NCBI RefSeq assembly: GCF_030272615.1
Contig: NC_081414.1
Coordinates: forward strand, 783,472,119-783,536,118
DNA: 64,000 nucleotides
DNA from: Cryptomeria japonica
Taxonomy: Eukaryota; Streptophyta; Pinopsida; Cupressales; Cupressaceae
Direction of reading: 5' to 3'
In this document: piece after piece, positions 46,997-59,205 of the stretch
Position numbering within the stretch: position 1 is the stretch's first letter
Layout: each line of letters begins with the position of its first letter
The notes under the pieces: model-generated
Told to the model about the DNA's origin: nothing
Seen by the model: only the letters and a program-made list of their open reading frames with translations
Databases searched by the model: none
Position numbers and translations under genes: made by a program

Positions 46997-48890
46997 ATGG
47001 ATCAAGGTTAGTTTTTCTTTATTTTTGTCTTTCTTTCCCATTTGTTGAATTTGTTTTACATTTTGAATTTAATTTCATTAATTTTGATTAGGTTTTTTCA
47101 TTTTTTGTTTCAAAAACCAGATTCTTCTAATCCACAACAAGAACAACCAAATGCACCTCCTAAAAACCCATAAGATACACCCCCAATTCCTCTTTTTGAC
47201 CACACACATGAAACACAAGAGCAATTAATTAATAATTTAGGACAAAATACGTCTAAAATCAATAGATTGATTGTTAAATTGTAAACATCCAAACTTGAGC
47301 ATCATCAATCCCTCACCACTAGCCTAGAAACATTAGCTAGTGGTGCCATAGTTGTTTCCACACAAATTACTAAATGGGGAAACTTTAGGGATAGGTGTCA
47401 TCAATTGTATGTCGATGGGCTATCATACAAGGGAGTAAAAAACAAAAATATTAGCAAACAACAAATATGTGCCCTTTTCATTGATCCTAAAACTGATCAG
47501 TCATTACGTCTTAATACAAAGAGGTTACTCATACATTGGTGTACCAATGTGTAGATGAAGAATATTTTTTGACAGAGGTGGTGGATGGTCTTTGATGATC
47601 TACCTTGTAATAATTATGAGGTTCCATTATATTTTTTGAGAAAAGTATATTGTGAGTTTGTGCTCAATGTGCACCCAAAGTATTTTGACATGAGAGAGTT
47701 CCATGGTAGAGGTGATGGCTCTGCCCAAGATAGACCTAGAGCCCATAGGTGATTACCCACAGAGAGTCACCGCCCCCTACCACCCAAACCCAAGGTGCAT
47801 CAAGCTATCCCAGTAGAGCTGAAAGAGTCGATGGAGCTACAAACTCTTTAGGTGGCCACAGTGTTGACTGGTGCCATCATCCAGCATGGGATGTCATTAG
47901 CACACCCTATTGTATTGGATGATGAGCCATTAGTTTCTCTAGGTGGTGATAGAGAGCCCATCCAGCATATATGTGTCAGTTGCTTGGGAATATGCTCGAG
48001 GATAGATGATGCAGCTGGTGTAGATGGATCCACATCTCATCCATGCACGATTTGTGGGAGTAGATGTTTGGCCCGCATGGTTGAGGATTTTGCGCTGATA
48101 GATGAGTTGATGGACATGGTGTTTGCCCATGAGTGACAGACACAAGTGTGTTGATTTGAATTCATAGCATTTTATTTATCAGTCACTTTAAATTTGTAAT
48201 TACATAAATGAATTTTCATTTATACATTGATTTAAATTGAGACAAATAATATGCATTTTAGGATGCAGCAGTGGTATCCCATACTCCTCCCCCAGTTACT
48301 ACAACTGCAACTTCGATGCCTGTGGTATAAATTTTGTAACATGTTAAAATAGAATAGTACACTTCAAATTCAAAAAAATACAAGATATACTAACAATCTT
48401 TAATGCTTGGTCCAGTTTTTGATTTGTAGGTGTTGACAGGGGACCAAATGTCCCAGATTGATGACATAATACTCTCAACAATCAATTTTGGCCTACAAGG
48501 CTATATGGTATCATATTTTGTACAACCCTTTTTATGTATTGTTTTGATGGAATATGCAAGTCATTTTATTTTAGATTTTCAAACTTATGTTAAATTTATT
48601 ATCTGTGCTAATATCTCATGTTAATTTTGTTTTTTTAGGGTACCCCCTCCACGTCTAGGGCTTGTCCTAAGAAAAAGAATTCCTCGAAGATGCCAAAAAT
48701 TGGGAAGAAGGTAATTGAACACATTTTTAGTCGTAAAATTGTTTGAAAATGTTGAAATCAAGTATTAGTTGGGGTTTGTAGATTGATTGGTGTTTTTTGT
48801 CTATTTTACATGTACAACAGCCATTGAGCTATGTGGATTTGTTGAATGCACCCGATTCGCCTGTTGATCAAGAGAGGGCAGAGGTATGTA
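46997..48890 (+). pseudogene. Unknown multi-exon companion gene of the DNA transposon
   Basis: Exon 1 is ATGGATCAAG/GTTAG (46997-47006), and the intron ends ccag at 47120. The large exon 2 (47121-48136) keeps one frame with about six stops. It starts SSNPQQEQPNAPP and continues with WGNFRDRCHQLYVDGLSY, VHPKYFDMREFHGRG and a Cys-rich C-terminus (CVSCLGIC...HPCTICGSRC, possible zinc-binding). Small AG/GT-flanked candidates follow: about 48264-48328, about 48639-48709 (SRACPKKKNSSKMPKIGKK, basic, nuclear-localisation-like) and about 48822-48882. I do not recognise the family. A DNA-binding accessory protein would fit the position and basic/Cys content, but that is inference. Later exon borders are tentative. 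Confidence 0.5.
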
Positions 48891-48941
48891 TCTCTACTTT
48901 ATTTTCATGATTTCATGATTATATGCACACGTACATGTCAA

Positions 48942-49654
48942 GTCATACCGTAACGAGGTGATCTCTCAAGTACCATGAGTCCAAAAAATTGTCAAAATTT
49001 AACGAACTGTTTCTTCCAATCTAGAACACATATGGTCAATCTGTTTGAACATATGGGGTCAAATGAGGCTCCTCTAAAATGAAATATCTAAGTTTTTGAT
49101 CACTCGGAGCCATTTTCAATTGGTAGGATTTTTCGCTTGCTACAAAAACCATCAGTTGCATGCAATGCAAAGGTGCAGGATTGGCTAGAATTGATTTGGT
49201 TCATCGTGTGCATAATCCGACATCACGAGCACATCCAGATGGGCAGATTTATGCTATGCATTCCCCTCTCGCCATCTAAAGCATTGGAACATCTAGAGTC
49301 ACACCGTACCGGGACGATCTCTCAAGTGGCCTGAGTCCAAAAAATTGTCAAAATTTGACAAACTGTTTCTTCAAATCTAGGACACATATGGTCGATCCAT
49401 TTGAATCTATGGGGTCATGTGAGGCTCCTCTATAATGGTCTATCTCAATTTTTGATGACTCAGAGCTATTTTCAATTGGTAGCATTTTTTCACCTGCTGC
49501 AAAAACTGTCAGTTACATGCAATGCAAAGTTGTAGGATTGGCTAGAATTCATTTGGTTCATTGTGTGCACAAACCGATGTCATGTGAGCGTTTGGGTGGG
49601 CAGTTTTACGCTAGGCATGCCCCTTTTTTGCATCCCAAGGCATCAGGATGTTGA
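48942..49654 (+). repeat. Two tandem 357-bp units
   Basis: Unit 1 starts at gtcataccgtaac (48942), unit 2 at gtcacaccgtacc (49298), and a third start attcataccctacc (49656) breaks off. Shared internal landmarks include gagtccaaaaaattgtcaaa and caggattggctagaatt. Identity looks about 85 percent. It lies between the converging genes. Confidence 0.88.
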
Positions 49655-49679
49655 GATTCATACCCTACCGATGCAATGT

Positions 49680-50222
49680 AGAAGTTGCTTGACAACTTTT
49701 TTGACAATTTTTTTGACAACAATGACAATTTTTGCTCAAATTGTATCTAGTCTCAATCTATGACCCCTATGACCCGATAATGACTCAAATAATTCTCCTT
49801 GATTATACAAGAATCAAGAATGCTCATGATTGACTGGGGAGACATCACATATACTCAAAACATAGTCACAAAACATTGACACACAAAATAGTCACAATAC
49901 ATTGTCATGTATTATTCAAAAATTTGCCTCTAAATATGGTCAAATAAGCTCTTGGCTATTTGATTATACAAAAAAATATCTTACAAATCATCTTATGGGC
50001 TTGTATACTAAATTTGGCATTACAATATGTGCGATTTAGCTCATCGCCATTTTAATATACAAAATTTGGCATGTACATATGTACAAATCAGCTCGTTGCC
50101 ATTTAAATATACAAAATTATGCCCCTAAAATGTAAAAATCAGCTCATGGGAATTTATATATACAAACAATGAATATAGAACAATTCGTCGATGATTTATA
50201 CAAAATTCTCAAAATCAGTCTA
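49680..50222. other. Intergenic stretch with about 58-bp imperfect repeats
   Basis: No gene. Between about 49930 and 50165 a unit with atatacaaaa, tggcatgtaca and aatcagctcatggcc repeats three to four times. Confidence 0.6.
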
Positions 50223-53131
50223 CTCTGAACCATAGAATCAATCAAGTGAGCCTTCAGGATCGTCTCTAACCCGTATTGTATCAAGTATTGCCTCATGGTC
50301 AGATTCATGAAATTTCCATAAAATCTTGTTATGAGGTCTACCACGATACTTCATCAAGTGAATATTTATTGCAACAAAAATTTTAGAGAAATGAAGAATA
50401 TGTCTGTATGTTTCAAAGTCCTTGAACAACCAAACATCAGAATTCTTGATAGGGTATCTCCAAAGCCATGTTCCTGTTATGACAACAGACCCTATTGGGT
50501 ACTCAATACCCTCTCCATCAATGATTGTGGTTGTCAATTTTCTTTTTGGCTCAACAAAATGACACAAATAGTAATTTGTTCCTTCTTCATTGTTCTCTTC
50601 TACAACAACTACATACACATGACCTGCATTTTATAAAGTGTTAATTAATACCAAAAATAAAATATGATGTACAACAAAATGAACCAAAAAGAATACTTGC
50701 AAAAAAATTAACTCAAAAAATCACCTGAATCCACTAGGTCGGATACATGGTCAAAATCCACTTATGTCTCCATCTGGCTCAATTGTAGTGCTTTGGGAAT
50801 TTGATATGAATCAATGGGAACCAACGGTCTACAAGACCATTTGTCAACCCACTCTTGTGATTCACATCCTTCGCACAAACAATACATACATGAAGAGCAA
50901 AAACATACCATCTGTCTCATATAAATTACTAGTGAACTTGAATTTGAACTCATAAATGAGTGCATATCACTCGATCCTGCAACTGTACAACAATCTAGAT
51001 AGTTTTCAATGTTAGATTCAGTGATCAACCAAAAATATCTATGAACCATTTACGTACCTAGATTACCTGGACCCATCATAGACTTACACCATCGCACAAT
51101 TATTTCTGCATCTATCAACTCTACACCACCTTCGTACTTCAATTCTTCTCTATCTAGGGCTCTTTTCACACATGCTTCTGCACCATTGTTCTCTCCCTTA
51201 CCATGTCCAGCGTTAGTGAAATTCCAAAAATGTTGTACACTGCTTGTCATATAAATCATTTTCAACCAATAAAACATCCTTGCATTATTCAATTGTGCGG
51301 TGTAGTTATCTGACCATATTAGGTGTCGATTGTATCGTATGCTCCTTTCCCTTAAACTATCATAGAAAACTTTAAAGCATCATTACACAAACTCCAATGA
51401 ATGAGTATGATCATCACTTATGTAGAAGTGATACTCTCTTACAACCTTTCTATCCTCCTCTATGCTATCATCTGTATGCATGAATGCTATGTGTACAAAA
51501 ATAGAAACTTGTGTAGAGTGATAATACATAGATTGTACTTCATTTTGAGGTTGTAGTGTATAATTTTCAATGAAATCAATGATAAAGACAATGGTACCAA
51601 GAGGAAATGTGTCCTTACATTACTTGAATTACTCATCTAACCATCAAGCTCTATGTGTATGCATTATGTACTCATAAACTAGTTTCTCTTGAAACATTTT
51701 CATAAATTCAGCTACACATGTATCATTTTTCACTAGCTCACATCTCTTCAAATATTTTCCATCTTTAACTCCATATGTGATTGTTTTGTAATTTCTGAAA
51801 GAAACTAGTTTCATACCAATTATATGTGTGCTCTCCAAATGTACACATCTTGGTAAATGTTACAAACCACCACATATAGCACAAGAACCTTCCAAACAAG
51901 GCATCTTATAATAAATGCAACCATTATGTCTATTACATACCACACTTGAAATAAATTCTCTTACCGACTTAGGAGGTAGTTGTATATTACATTCTTGCAA
52001 AACATCGTTAGTGTGTAAAGTAGAACAAATATGATGACAAATATCATAGTGCATGGAAAATTCAATATGCATCCTACAACAACATGTGGTGCATACATGA
52101 TTAATCTTAATATAAAAAGGTTTTTCCATCTCAAACAATCTTTGAGAAATTCTTATTTGAGGAAAATTTTGAAGGAATATTTTATAAAATTTAGTTTGAG
52201 TCATATCTAAATAGTGTTCGGCATGTGGCTCATGATTTGTAGACCCAGTTTGCCTTCTAACAACATCTCTTTGGTTGGGTGAAACTCTTGTGTTGTCATT
52301 CCAAAAAAAATCAATTAATGTTCTTAGTGCACCAATAACAACCTTGTCTTTGCATGGTAGTCTACCCCAGAATGCCCAAAGAGAATTATTGTTAGGATCC
52401 TCTATTTTTTCCTGCCTCTTTATTGCTTTACTTAATGTTGTTCTACTAATGTTTAATGACTTACTTGTTTTTCTTATCAAATGATCTTTTTTTATTTTCT
52501 TGTTCATTATGGTTGATGTAATGACACATCAAGTAGCATTACAATCTTTAGTACATGATTTTGAACCAATAGCTTGATATGCATCAAATAGATTTCTCAC
52601 AATAGTTCTTTCACTATTACTTTTGGATGATCTTAGGCTTAGAATTTTTATTGTCTCTCTAAAATTCAAATTTTTAATCATTCAAACAATTAATTGACAT
52701 CTTGTAGTTTGATTTAAGTTTTCAAAATAGTTTTGCCATATATTTTTAACCATTCTCCTACAAGTTCATTCATTCATTTTATTGGGCATTGGCTTCAATA
52801 TATTCTCATCAATGTCAATTAGATACTCTGGTTTCCTACGAATGATTCTAGGAGGTGTTAACATCGGTGCATTATGTACATTCAACTCATCAAATAGAGG
52901 TGTATGTTCATCATTTAATTGATTATTCAATTTGGTATCTTCTTCAATTGCATTAGGTTCATACGGTAAATCAAATGTCTCTTCTTCAATTGCATTAGGT
53001 TCATATGGTAAATCAAATGTCTCTTCTTCAATTGCATTAGGTGCATTATGTTTGTTTGGTAGATTGAATTGAGATGTTGAGGATGACATACCTTCTTCTC
53101 CCATTGTTCTTATGTCACATAATTTCTTCAT
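50223..53131 (-). pseudogene. DDE-type transposase-like gene of the DNA transposon
   Basis: From 53131 to 50762 one minus-strand frame stays in phase with about nine to twelve stops. The N-terminus carries a 14-residue repeat (NAIEEETFDLPYEP) and then a helical, HTH-like region (KSLNISRTTLSKAIKRQEKI). Next come WFW-like FFWNDNTRVSPNQRDVV and a Cys/His cluster, CTTCCCRMH...HYDICHHIC. The putative catalytic core has TIVFIIDFIENYTLQPQNEV (first Asp), RHLIWSDNYTAQLNNARMF (second Asp) and FTNAGHGKGENNGAEACVKR (His-Gly-Lys and an acidic residue). A stretch VHRYFWLITESNIENYLDCC follows. CAG/GTGATT at about 50725 and tgcag at about 50625 bound an intron, and 50618-50238 is a C-terminal exon. The layout resembles a family of eukaryotic transposases with SDG..QYKN and SHGKG motifs whose name I cannot fix. 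The catalytic assignments are inferred. Confidence 0.68.
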
Positions 53132-53811
53132 ACATTGCCTTTGTCTTTCCTTTTCAACCTCTCATTGTTCCATCATTCCTTGCTTGTTCTTTCCCATGGT
53201 TGATATCGGTTGTCCTAAATAGAACCATATTACATATATATGTAAACAAAAGTTCATAAACAAACAAATAACCATAAATATGCATCTTATCACTATTTTT
53301 TGGAATCAAACTATTAAACAATCACAATAATATTGACAAAATTAACAAGAACATCAATTCAATTCTTTGAAATCATGCAAAAATGAAAAATTCACTTACT
53401 TCTATGTATAAAATAGTGATAGAAGTGCAAACACAGTTCCAGTGGGGCCTTCAATGACCTCAAAAACTTCTTTTGAGGCCGTTGAGGCTCTTGGGAAACT
53501 AAAACTATGTCTATGTACCATGTATGTGATACATTAATAACCTCATACACGTTGTTAGTCCATAAAATGTTGGCAAGCCCAACGATATTTTTTTTCCTAT
53601 TTTGTACTAATAAGTAGCGTGTAGGTGCTCCTAAGCCTAAAAAATGTTATTGCAAGGTAGAGAATAATGGGCTCAGTACCCCGTACATGCTTACAAGTAA
53701 TAAGTACCACGTACGCACTCCTACACCTTAAAAAGTTATGGTAGGGCAGTGAACTAATAGGTTTAGTACCTCGTACGCACTATTGGTAGTAGAAAAAATG
53801 TGAATAAAAAG
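53132..53811. other. Upstream region of the transposase gene
   Basis: No gene. It contains subterminal-type motifs (cacgtacgcactcct, ctcgtacgcactatt) between about 53590 and 53790, and a segment near 53390-53445 (cacttacttctatg...cagtggggc) that is repeated in diverged form at about 61405-61450. Confidence 0.55.
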
Positions 53812-54300
53812 GGAGGGAGAGAGAGAGAGGGAGAGGGGGGAAAGTAGGGGGAGGGAGAGAGGATGGGGGGCGAAAGGGAAGGAGGGAGAGAAGAAGGAGG
53901 TTGGGAGAGAGAGGAGAGGGGGGAGGGAGGAAGAGGAAGAGAGAGAGAGGGAAGGAGGGAGAGGAAGAGAGAGAGGAGGGGAGGAGGGAGAGGAAGAGAG
54001 AGAGAGGGAAGGAGGGAGAGGGAGTGAGGAGGGAGGGAAGGTAGAGAGAGTGAGAGAGGTAGAGGGAGGGAGAGAGGGAGAGAAGAGGGGGAAGGGAGGG
54101 AGAGAAGAAGGGGTATGGAGGAAGGGAGAGGGAGAGTAGGGGGGAGGAAGAGAGAAGGAGGGAAGGAGGGAGAGGGAAGGAGGGAAGGGGAGAGAGGGAG
54201 AGAGAGAGATGGGGGGAGGGAGGGAGAGGTAGAGGGAGGGATAGAGAGAGAGAGAGGGAGGGGGGAGGGAGGGAGAGAAGAAGGGGTATAGAGGAAGGGA

Positions 54301-54342
<42 letters not shown>

Positions 54343-55363
54343 AGGGAGGGAGGGAGAGAAGAAGGGGTATGGAGGAAGGGAGAGAGAGAAAGAGAAGTGG
54401 GGGGAGGGAGGGAGATAAGAAGGGGTATGGAGGAAGGGAGAGGCAGAGAGAGAGAGGGAAGGAGGGAGAGGGAGAGAGAGGGAGAGAGAGAGAGGGGGAA
54501 GGAAGGTAGACAGAGGGAGAGAGGTAGAGGGAGGAAGAGAGCGAGAGAAGTGGGGGGAGGGAGGGAGAGAAGAAGGGGTATGGAGGAAGGGAGAGGGAGA
54601 GTAGGGGGAGGGAGAGAGAAGGAGGGAAGGAGGGAGAGGGAGAGAGGGAGAGGTAGAGGGAGGGAGGGAGATAGATAGATAGATAGAGAGAGAGACAGAG
54701 AGAGAGACAGAGAGAGAGACAGAGAGATGAAGGGGTATGGAGGAAGGGAAAGGGAGAGAGAGAGAGAGGGGGGAGAGTAGGGGGAGTAAGAGAGAAGAAG
54801 GGAGAGGGAGAGAGGGAGAGAGAGAGCGGGGAGGGAGGGAAAAGTAGAGGGAGGGAGAGAGAGAGATAGGGAAAGAGGGAGAGGGAGAGAGAAAGGAGGG
54901 GAGGAGGGAGAGGAAGAGAGAGAGGGAAGGAGGGAGAGGGAGGGAAAGGGAGAAAGAGGGAGTGAGAGAGAGAGGGGGGGAGGGAAGGTAGAGAGGGGGA
55001 GAGAAGTAGAGGGAGGGAGAGAGGGAGAGAAGAGGGGGGAGGGAGGGAGAGAAGAAGGGGTATGTAGGAAGGGAGAGGGAGAGAGAGAGAGGGGGGGAGA
55101 GTAGGGGGGAGTGAGAGAGAAGGAGGGAAGGAGGGAGAGGGAGAGGGAGAGAGGGAGAGAGAGAGAGAGAGAGGGTGGAGGGAGGGAGAGAGAGAGAGAA
55201 AGGAGGGGAGGAGGGAGAGGAAGAGAGAGAGAGGGAAGGAGGGAGAGGGAGAGGAGGGGAGGAGGGAGATGAAGAGAGAGAGAGGGAAGGAGGGAGAGGG
55301 AGAGAGAGGGAGAGAGAAGGAGAGAGAAGGAGAGAGAGAGGTGGGGGAGGGAAGGTAGAGAGC
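53812..55363 (+). repeat. 1.55-kb purine (GA/GGGA) minisatellite
   Basis: Almost pure A/G on the plus strand, mostly agagagag, ggagggag and gaagggag blocks. Longer higher-order units contain agaaggggtatggaggaagg (about eight times). The 530-546-residue Ser/Leu/Pro frames on the minus strand are a by-product of the repeat. Confidence 0.95.
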
Positions 55364-55437
55364 ACCATACAACCTATAACGACACCAAATAGTGTCCTAA
55401 GGGGTCATAGAACACAATATGACCCTTTAGAACACCG
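55364..55437. repeat. ggggtcat block, copy 1, left piece
   Basis: acctataacgacaccaaat...cctaaggggtcatag. It continues after the inserted element at 59699 and is repeated at 60400-60660. Confidence 0.75.
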
Positions 55438-55930
55438 TGTGAGACATGGACCAACTCTGATACCATGTGAGATTTTGCCAGGATCAAGAGGCAATGAAAA
55501 GCACAAATAAGACAAAACAAAATAGATGATAGAAATAAACTGTATTCTATCAAGATGAAAATACTAATCAATTAGATCATCAATCGATGTTTACAATTAA
55601 TATGAGCCTACTAATATAGGCAAGGCTATATGGATATGTGAGCACACAAACATGACATGTGGCTCAATAAGAAACAAGGGTAGGTAAAAAATAGGTGTGG
55701 GTAGGTAGGAGAAACAATATAATATTCCACATGAGGTGGATCACCCACTAAAGGTGGAGTGTAACAACAAGATCAACACCATAAAAGGTGGAAATTCTCC
55801 TATACACACTATCCCAATGTGGCACAAACACCCAAGTGTCTCATACCCAAACTACTATGAAATGCATGTACCTAAGTAAACTTAAGAAAGGTGTAATAAT
55901 ATCCAAGATGAATAATTATTTACACCAACA
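55438..55930 (-). repeat. 3' LTR of the gag-only element
   Basis: On the plus strand tgtgagacatgg...ttatttacaccaaca. Contains a primer-site-like actctgatacca at 55454-55465. Confidence 0.88.
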
Positions 55931-56398
55931 CCCCCCCTTAAGTGCAACTTAGGGGAATGCACTTAAGTCTACAATGCAACTAAGAAATGCAAGATGGGTC
56001 CCGACTACAAGGCCATGTTAGGTACCCATGTACAAATGCAAATGCATGCAAACCAATGCAATGAAATCTCTCACAAAGTGAGGAAAGAGAGAAAAACCCA
56101 ATGGGAAAAAACCCTCCCCCAAAAGAGAGATGAAAACTAGATACAAAGAACTCTCATAGAAGTATGTGAAGGACAAAACCCCATGTGAGGAAAAAGTACC
56201 CCCCATATGAGAGAAGAAGAAGAGAGACTAGGAAGCCCCTCCTCAATCTAGAATCTACACCAATGATAGAACCTCGAAGATGAATGAAGAAACTGCTCCA
56301 TGAACATCAAACAACATTCCTCCCCTTAGGAAGAAACAAAACCAAAGGTGTATCCATGAAGTCTCCCCAACTGTGAAAGGAAGATGGAGAAAAAATAC
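55931..56398 (-). other. Polypurine tract and 3' UTR
   Basis: The minus-strand tract taagggggggtg lies at the LTR border (plus ccccccctta, 55931-55940). Otherwise there is no gene. Confidence 0.75.
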
Positions 56399-58372
56399 TC
56401 ATGATGAAAGGAATCTTTGAAAACTGCTCAAGTGTCCCCATGTCGATGCTAAAAGGTACCCCCTCCAAGGTGGTAAATTGTGCCACACTGCTGAAAAAGG
56501 AACTCTAAGATCTAGTGGAGAAGAATGTAGAACAATATCCAAAGACTCATATGTCTCCTCAAAATATAAAGAGACCTCCTCCAAGTGTTGTACAAAAGTA
56601 TCCACAATCATGTCAACCTCTAAAGATTGATCATGTAGAGAATGCACAAGAGGGTCAGAGTGATCCCTCACAACAATCAAAGAAGGATCATCTTCATCAA
56701 AGAGAAGATGAATGTCATCAATGGTGTCTCCCAAATCTACATTGTAGGAGTCCACAAACAAACCTGCAATGTCTATCGAGTAGGCATCCCAATCAACTGA
56801 AACTAGAAGACATGAAATATCCTGCTGCACTAAATCACAAGAAGGCAAAACTGTCGCACTAGCTGCATCATCAAGTGCAATAGGTGGTGTGATATCAATA
56901 GAAGGAGATGAAATGCAAGGCTCAAGAATGGGGTCACATGTGAGAATCCCCAAGTTCAAATGCCCAAAGTTCTCCTCAAAATCTGAGTCATCAACATAGG
57001 AAGAATCAACCTCATCAATAGGACCAAAGTGTGAAAAAGAGTACAAATGAGATGCATGATCAACCACCCTAGTCACAATGATAGCTCCACTCTCCAAGTC
57101 TCTAATGATAACTGAATCAGGTGTGAACTCCACAATTTTCCTAGTTTCCCCATGTGTGATTTGATAGATGGAAAGAAGATTATTTGTTAAGTGGGGTACA
57201 CACAACACATCATTGAAGGAGTTATCCCCAATGGCAATAGATCCTTTCCCAATCACATCCATGTATGTATGATTGCCCATCAAAATCTGTGGCATGTGGC
57301 AAGGCTCAAATGTAGAAAACATAGACTACGAAGATGCCATATGATGAGAAGCCCCTGAATCTAGAAGCCATCTCCCTGAATCATGACTTGTAGTAGCACA
57401 AAGAGCTTGTCCCTTTCCTTTATCTGTCCCAAAAGAGTGATCCTTTCCTTTATCATTGGAAGAAGAAGCCGATGTAGACATTCTAGAAGGTAGGTTGATT
57501 CTATTCTTCTCAAGAAGATTCTTCAACTCATCAATATCCTTCTTATAACAATGATGTTCATCATGTCCTGACTTCTTGCAATATCCACAAAAAAGATTGT
57601 CCTTATATGATTTCCTCCTAGGTGAGAATGGTGAATCACCTTTTTGTGGAGAGGAAGATTGTGCTCCATCTTGTTGTGGTTTAGACTTAGGTTGCTTTTG
57701 ATTCTTTCCTTTTCCTTGATTACTTTGATTCCCTTTGTTAGCCACCAAAGCTTGTGACTTTGAAGATTTGAGAATCCCCATCGTGGTCAACTTAGATTTC
57801 TCAAGTATCAACATCTCCATGAATGAATTAAATGAGGGAGAAGTGTATGAGGAACCTTGAGCTAACCTATGGGTGTGAAAGCTAGATACAAAGGCTGCAT
57901 GCTCTGAAGGAAGCTTGTCCAACAAGTTATAAACCAATTGAGCATCCTTTTTGTCAATACCACAATCCTTTAGCTTTGCTCTTAATTCAGTTGCTTTTGT
58001 GACATAATCTTGGATTGTATCAAAATCCTTGGGATCCAAAGTTGTGAGTTCACTATCAAGCTTGTAGCCCTTAATCTCATCAACTTGACCATACAATTTC
58101 TTAAAAATATCCCAAGCCTCTTTAATTATTGTACACTTATCAATGTGAAAAATGAGGTCATCTGATACATACTTTCTAAGAGTTCCAAGTGCCATAGCAT
58201 TCTTAGTAAGCCATTCAATTTGAGCATTAGGATCAGCCTTAGGATTAGGTGGTGCTGTAATAGTTTCATTTACATAATGATTGAGTCCTTTTTCCATTAG
58301 TTTACTCCATGCCTTAATCTTCCATGATGCATAATTATGAGGAGTTAAAAGTGGAAATTTAGGAGAACCCAT
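56399..58372 (-). pseudogene. Gag-protease ORF of the gag-only element
   Basis: 658 codons with one in-frame stop at 57326-57328. It starts MGSPKFPLLTPHNYASWKIK at 58372, preferred over an ATG 48 bases upstream because it begins the known gag fold. UBN2-like gag motifs follow: KEAWDIFKKLYGQVDEIKGY, LRAKLKDCGIDKKDAQLVYN and LDKLPSEHAAFVSSF. A Gln/Lys/Ser-rich linker and the zinc knuckle CGYCKKSGHDEHHC come next, then the protease with WLLDSGASHHM and FNDVLCVPHLTNNLLSIYQI. The last 180 residues are acidic (DDSDFEENFGHL...) and unlike an integrase, so pol has been replaced or lost. This may still produce gag if the stop is read through or recent. Confidence 0.88.
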
Positions 58373-59205
58373 AGCACAAAAATGAAAAAACACAAGATAG
58401 AGAGAGACACAATCACACAAGACACCCCCCCAAAATACTCAATCAAGAAATCCCCTCAAAATGGTGATTTTGGCACTTTATACTTAGTGCGTATACAATG
58501 GGCCACTTGCCAAATAAGGCAAAATGGACTTTTGATTTCAATTTACAACTTCTTAAAATGAGATCTAAGAGACTTCAACAAATACTGCTAGTGATCTAAA
58601 CTAAGATCCAAGCAAAATGCAAATACTAAATATGCCAAAAATGGCCAAATACTGAAAGTACAATTTCTACTTAAAATCACTACAAATAGATGGTAGATTA
58701 TGAAAGTAGATGAAAAAATATGCACTTTCAAAAAAAATGGCACCTAAAAAGGAGTCCATATGAGCCCAAATGAAGCCTCCAAAGTTGTAAAAATTGAGAT
58801 TTCATGATTTTCGAAAAAACTGTATCCGAAAATCAGAAAAATCCTACACCACTATATAGATCATGAAATTCTACCCCAAAATAAAAAAAAATTCTCGTAA
58901 AAACAAGTCCGGATGAGTGAGATATCGCTAATTGAAAAATGCCTGCAAAATTATAATTTCTGGAAAATTTCTGCCGCAACGTCAAACTTCAAATGCCTCT
59001 AGATTTGGCCTCCAAAGTCCGATCTGGATGAAACAAAAGGAAAAACTGACTTTCTTGGTCCTCCTCAATCCAATGGTAACCTCATATTTGACCCATCAAG
59101 CTTCAATAATAACCTGCAATAGAAAACTCCAAAATACACAACCTCAAATAGCATCAAATTTCTCTCAATTAGCAAGCCAATGACACTCTAACAGCTCTGA
59201 TACCA
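58373..59205 (-). other. 5' leader and primer site of the gag-only element
   Basis: No gene. The minus strand reads tggtatcagagctgttagag at 59205-59186, the primer site next to the LTR. Confidence 0.75.

Noticed and set aside
53728-55372. Two overlapping 530-546-residue Ser/Leu/Pro-rich frames on the minus strand
   Set aside because: They are the translation of an almost pure purine minisatellite in two frames; composition is trivial and neither has a domain.
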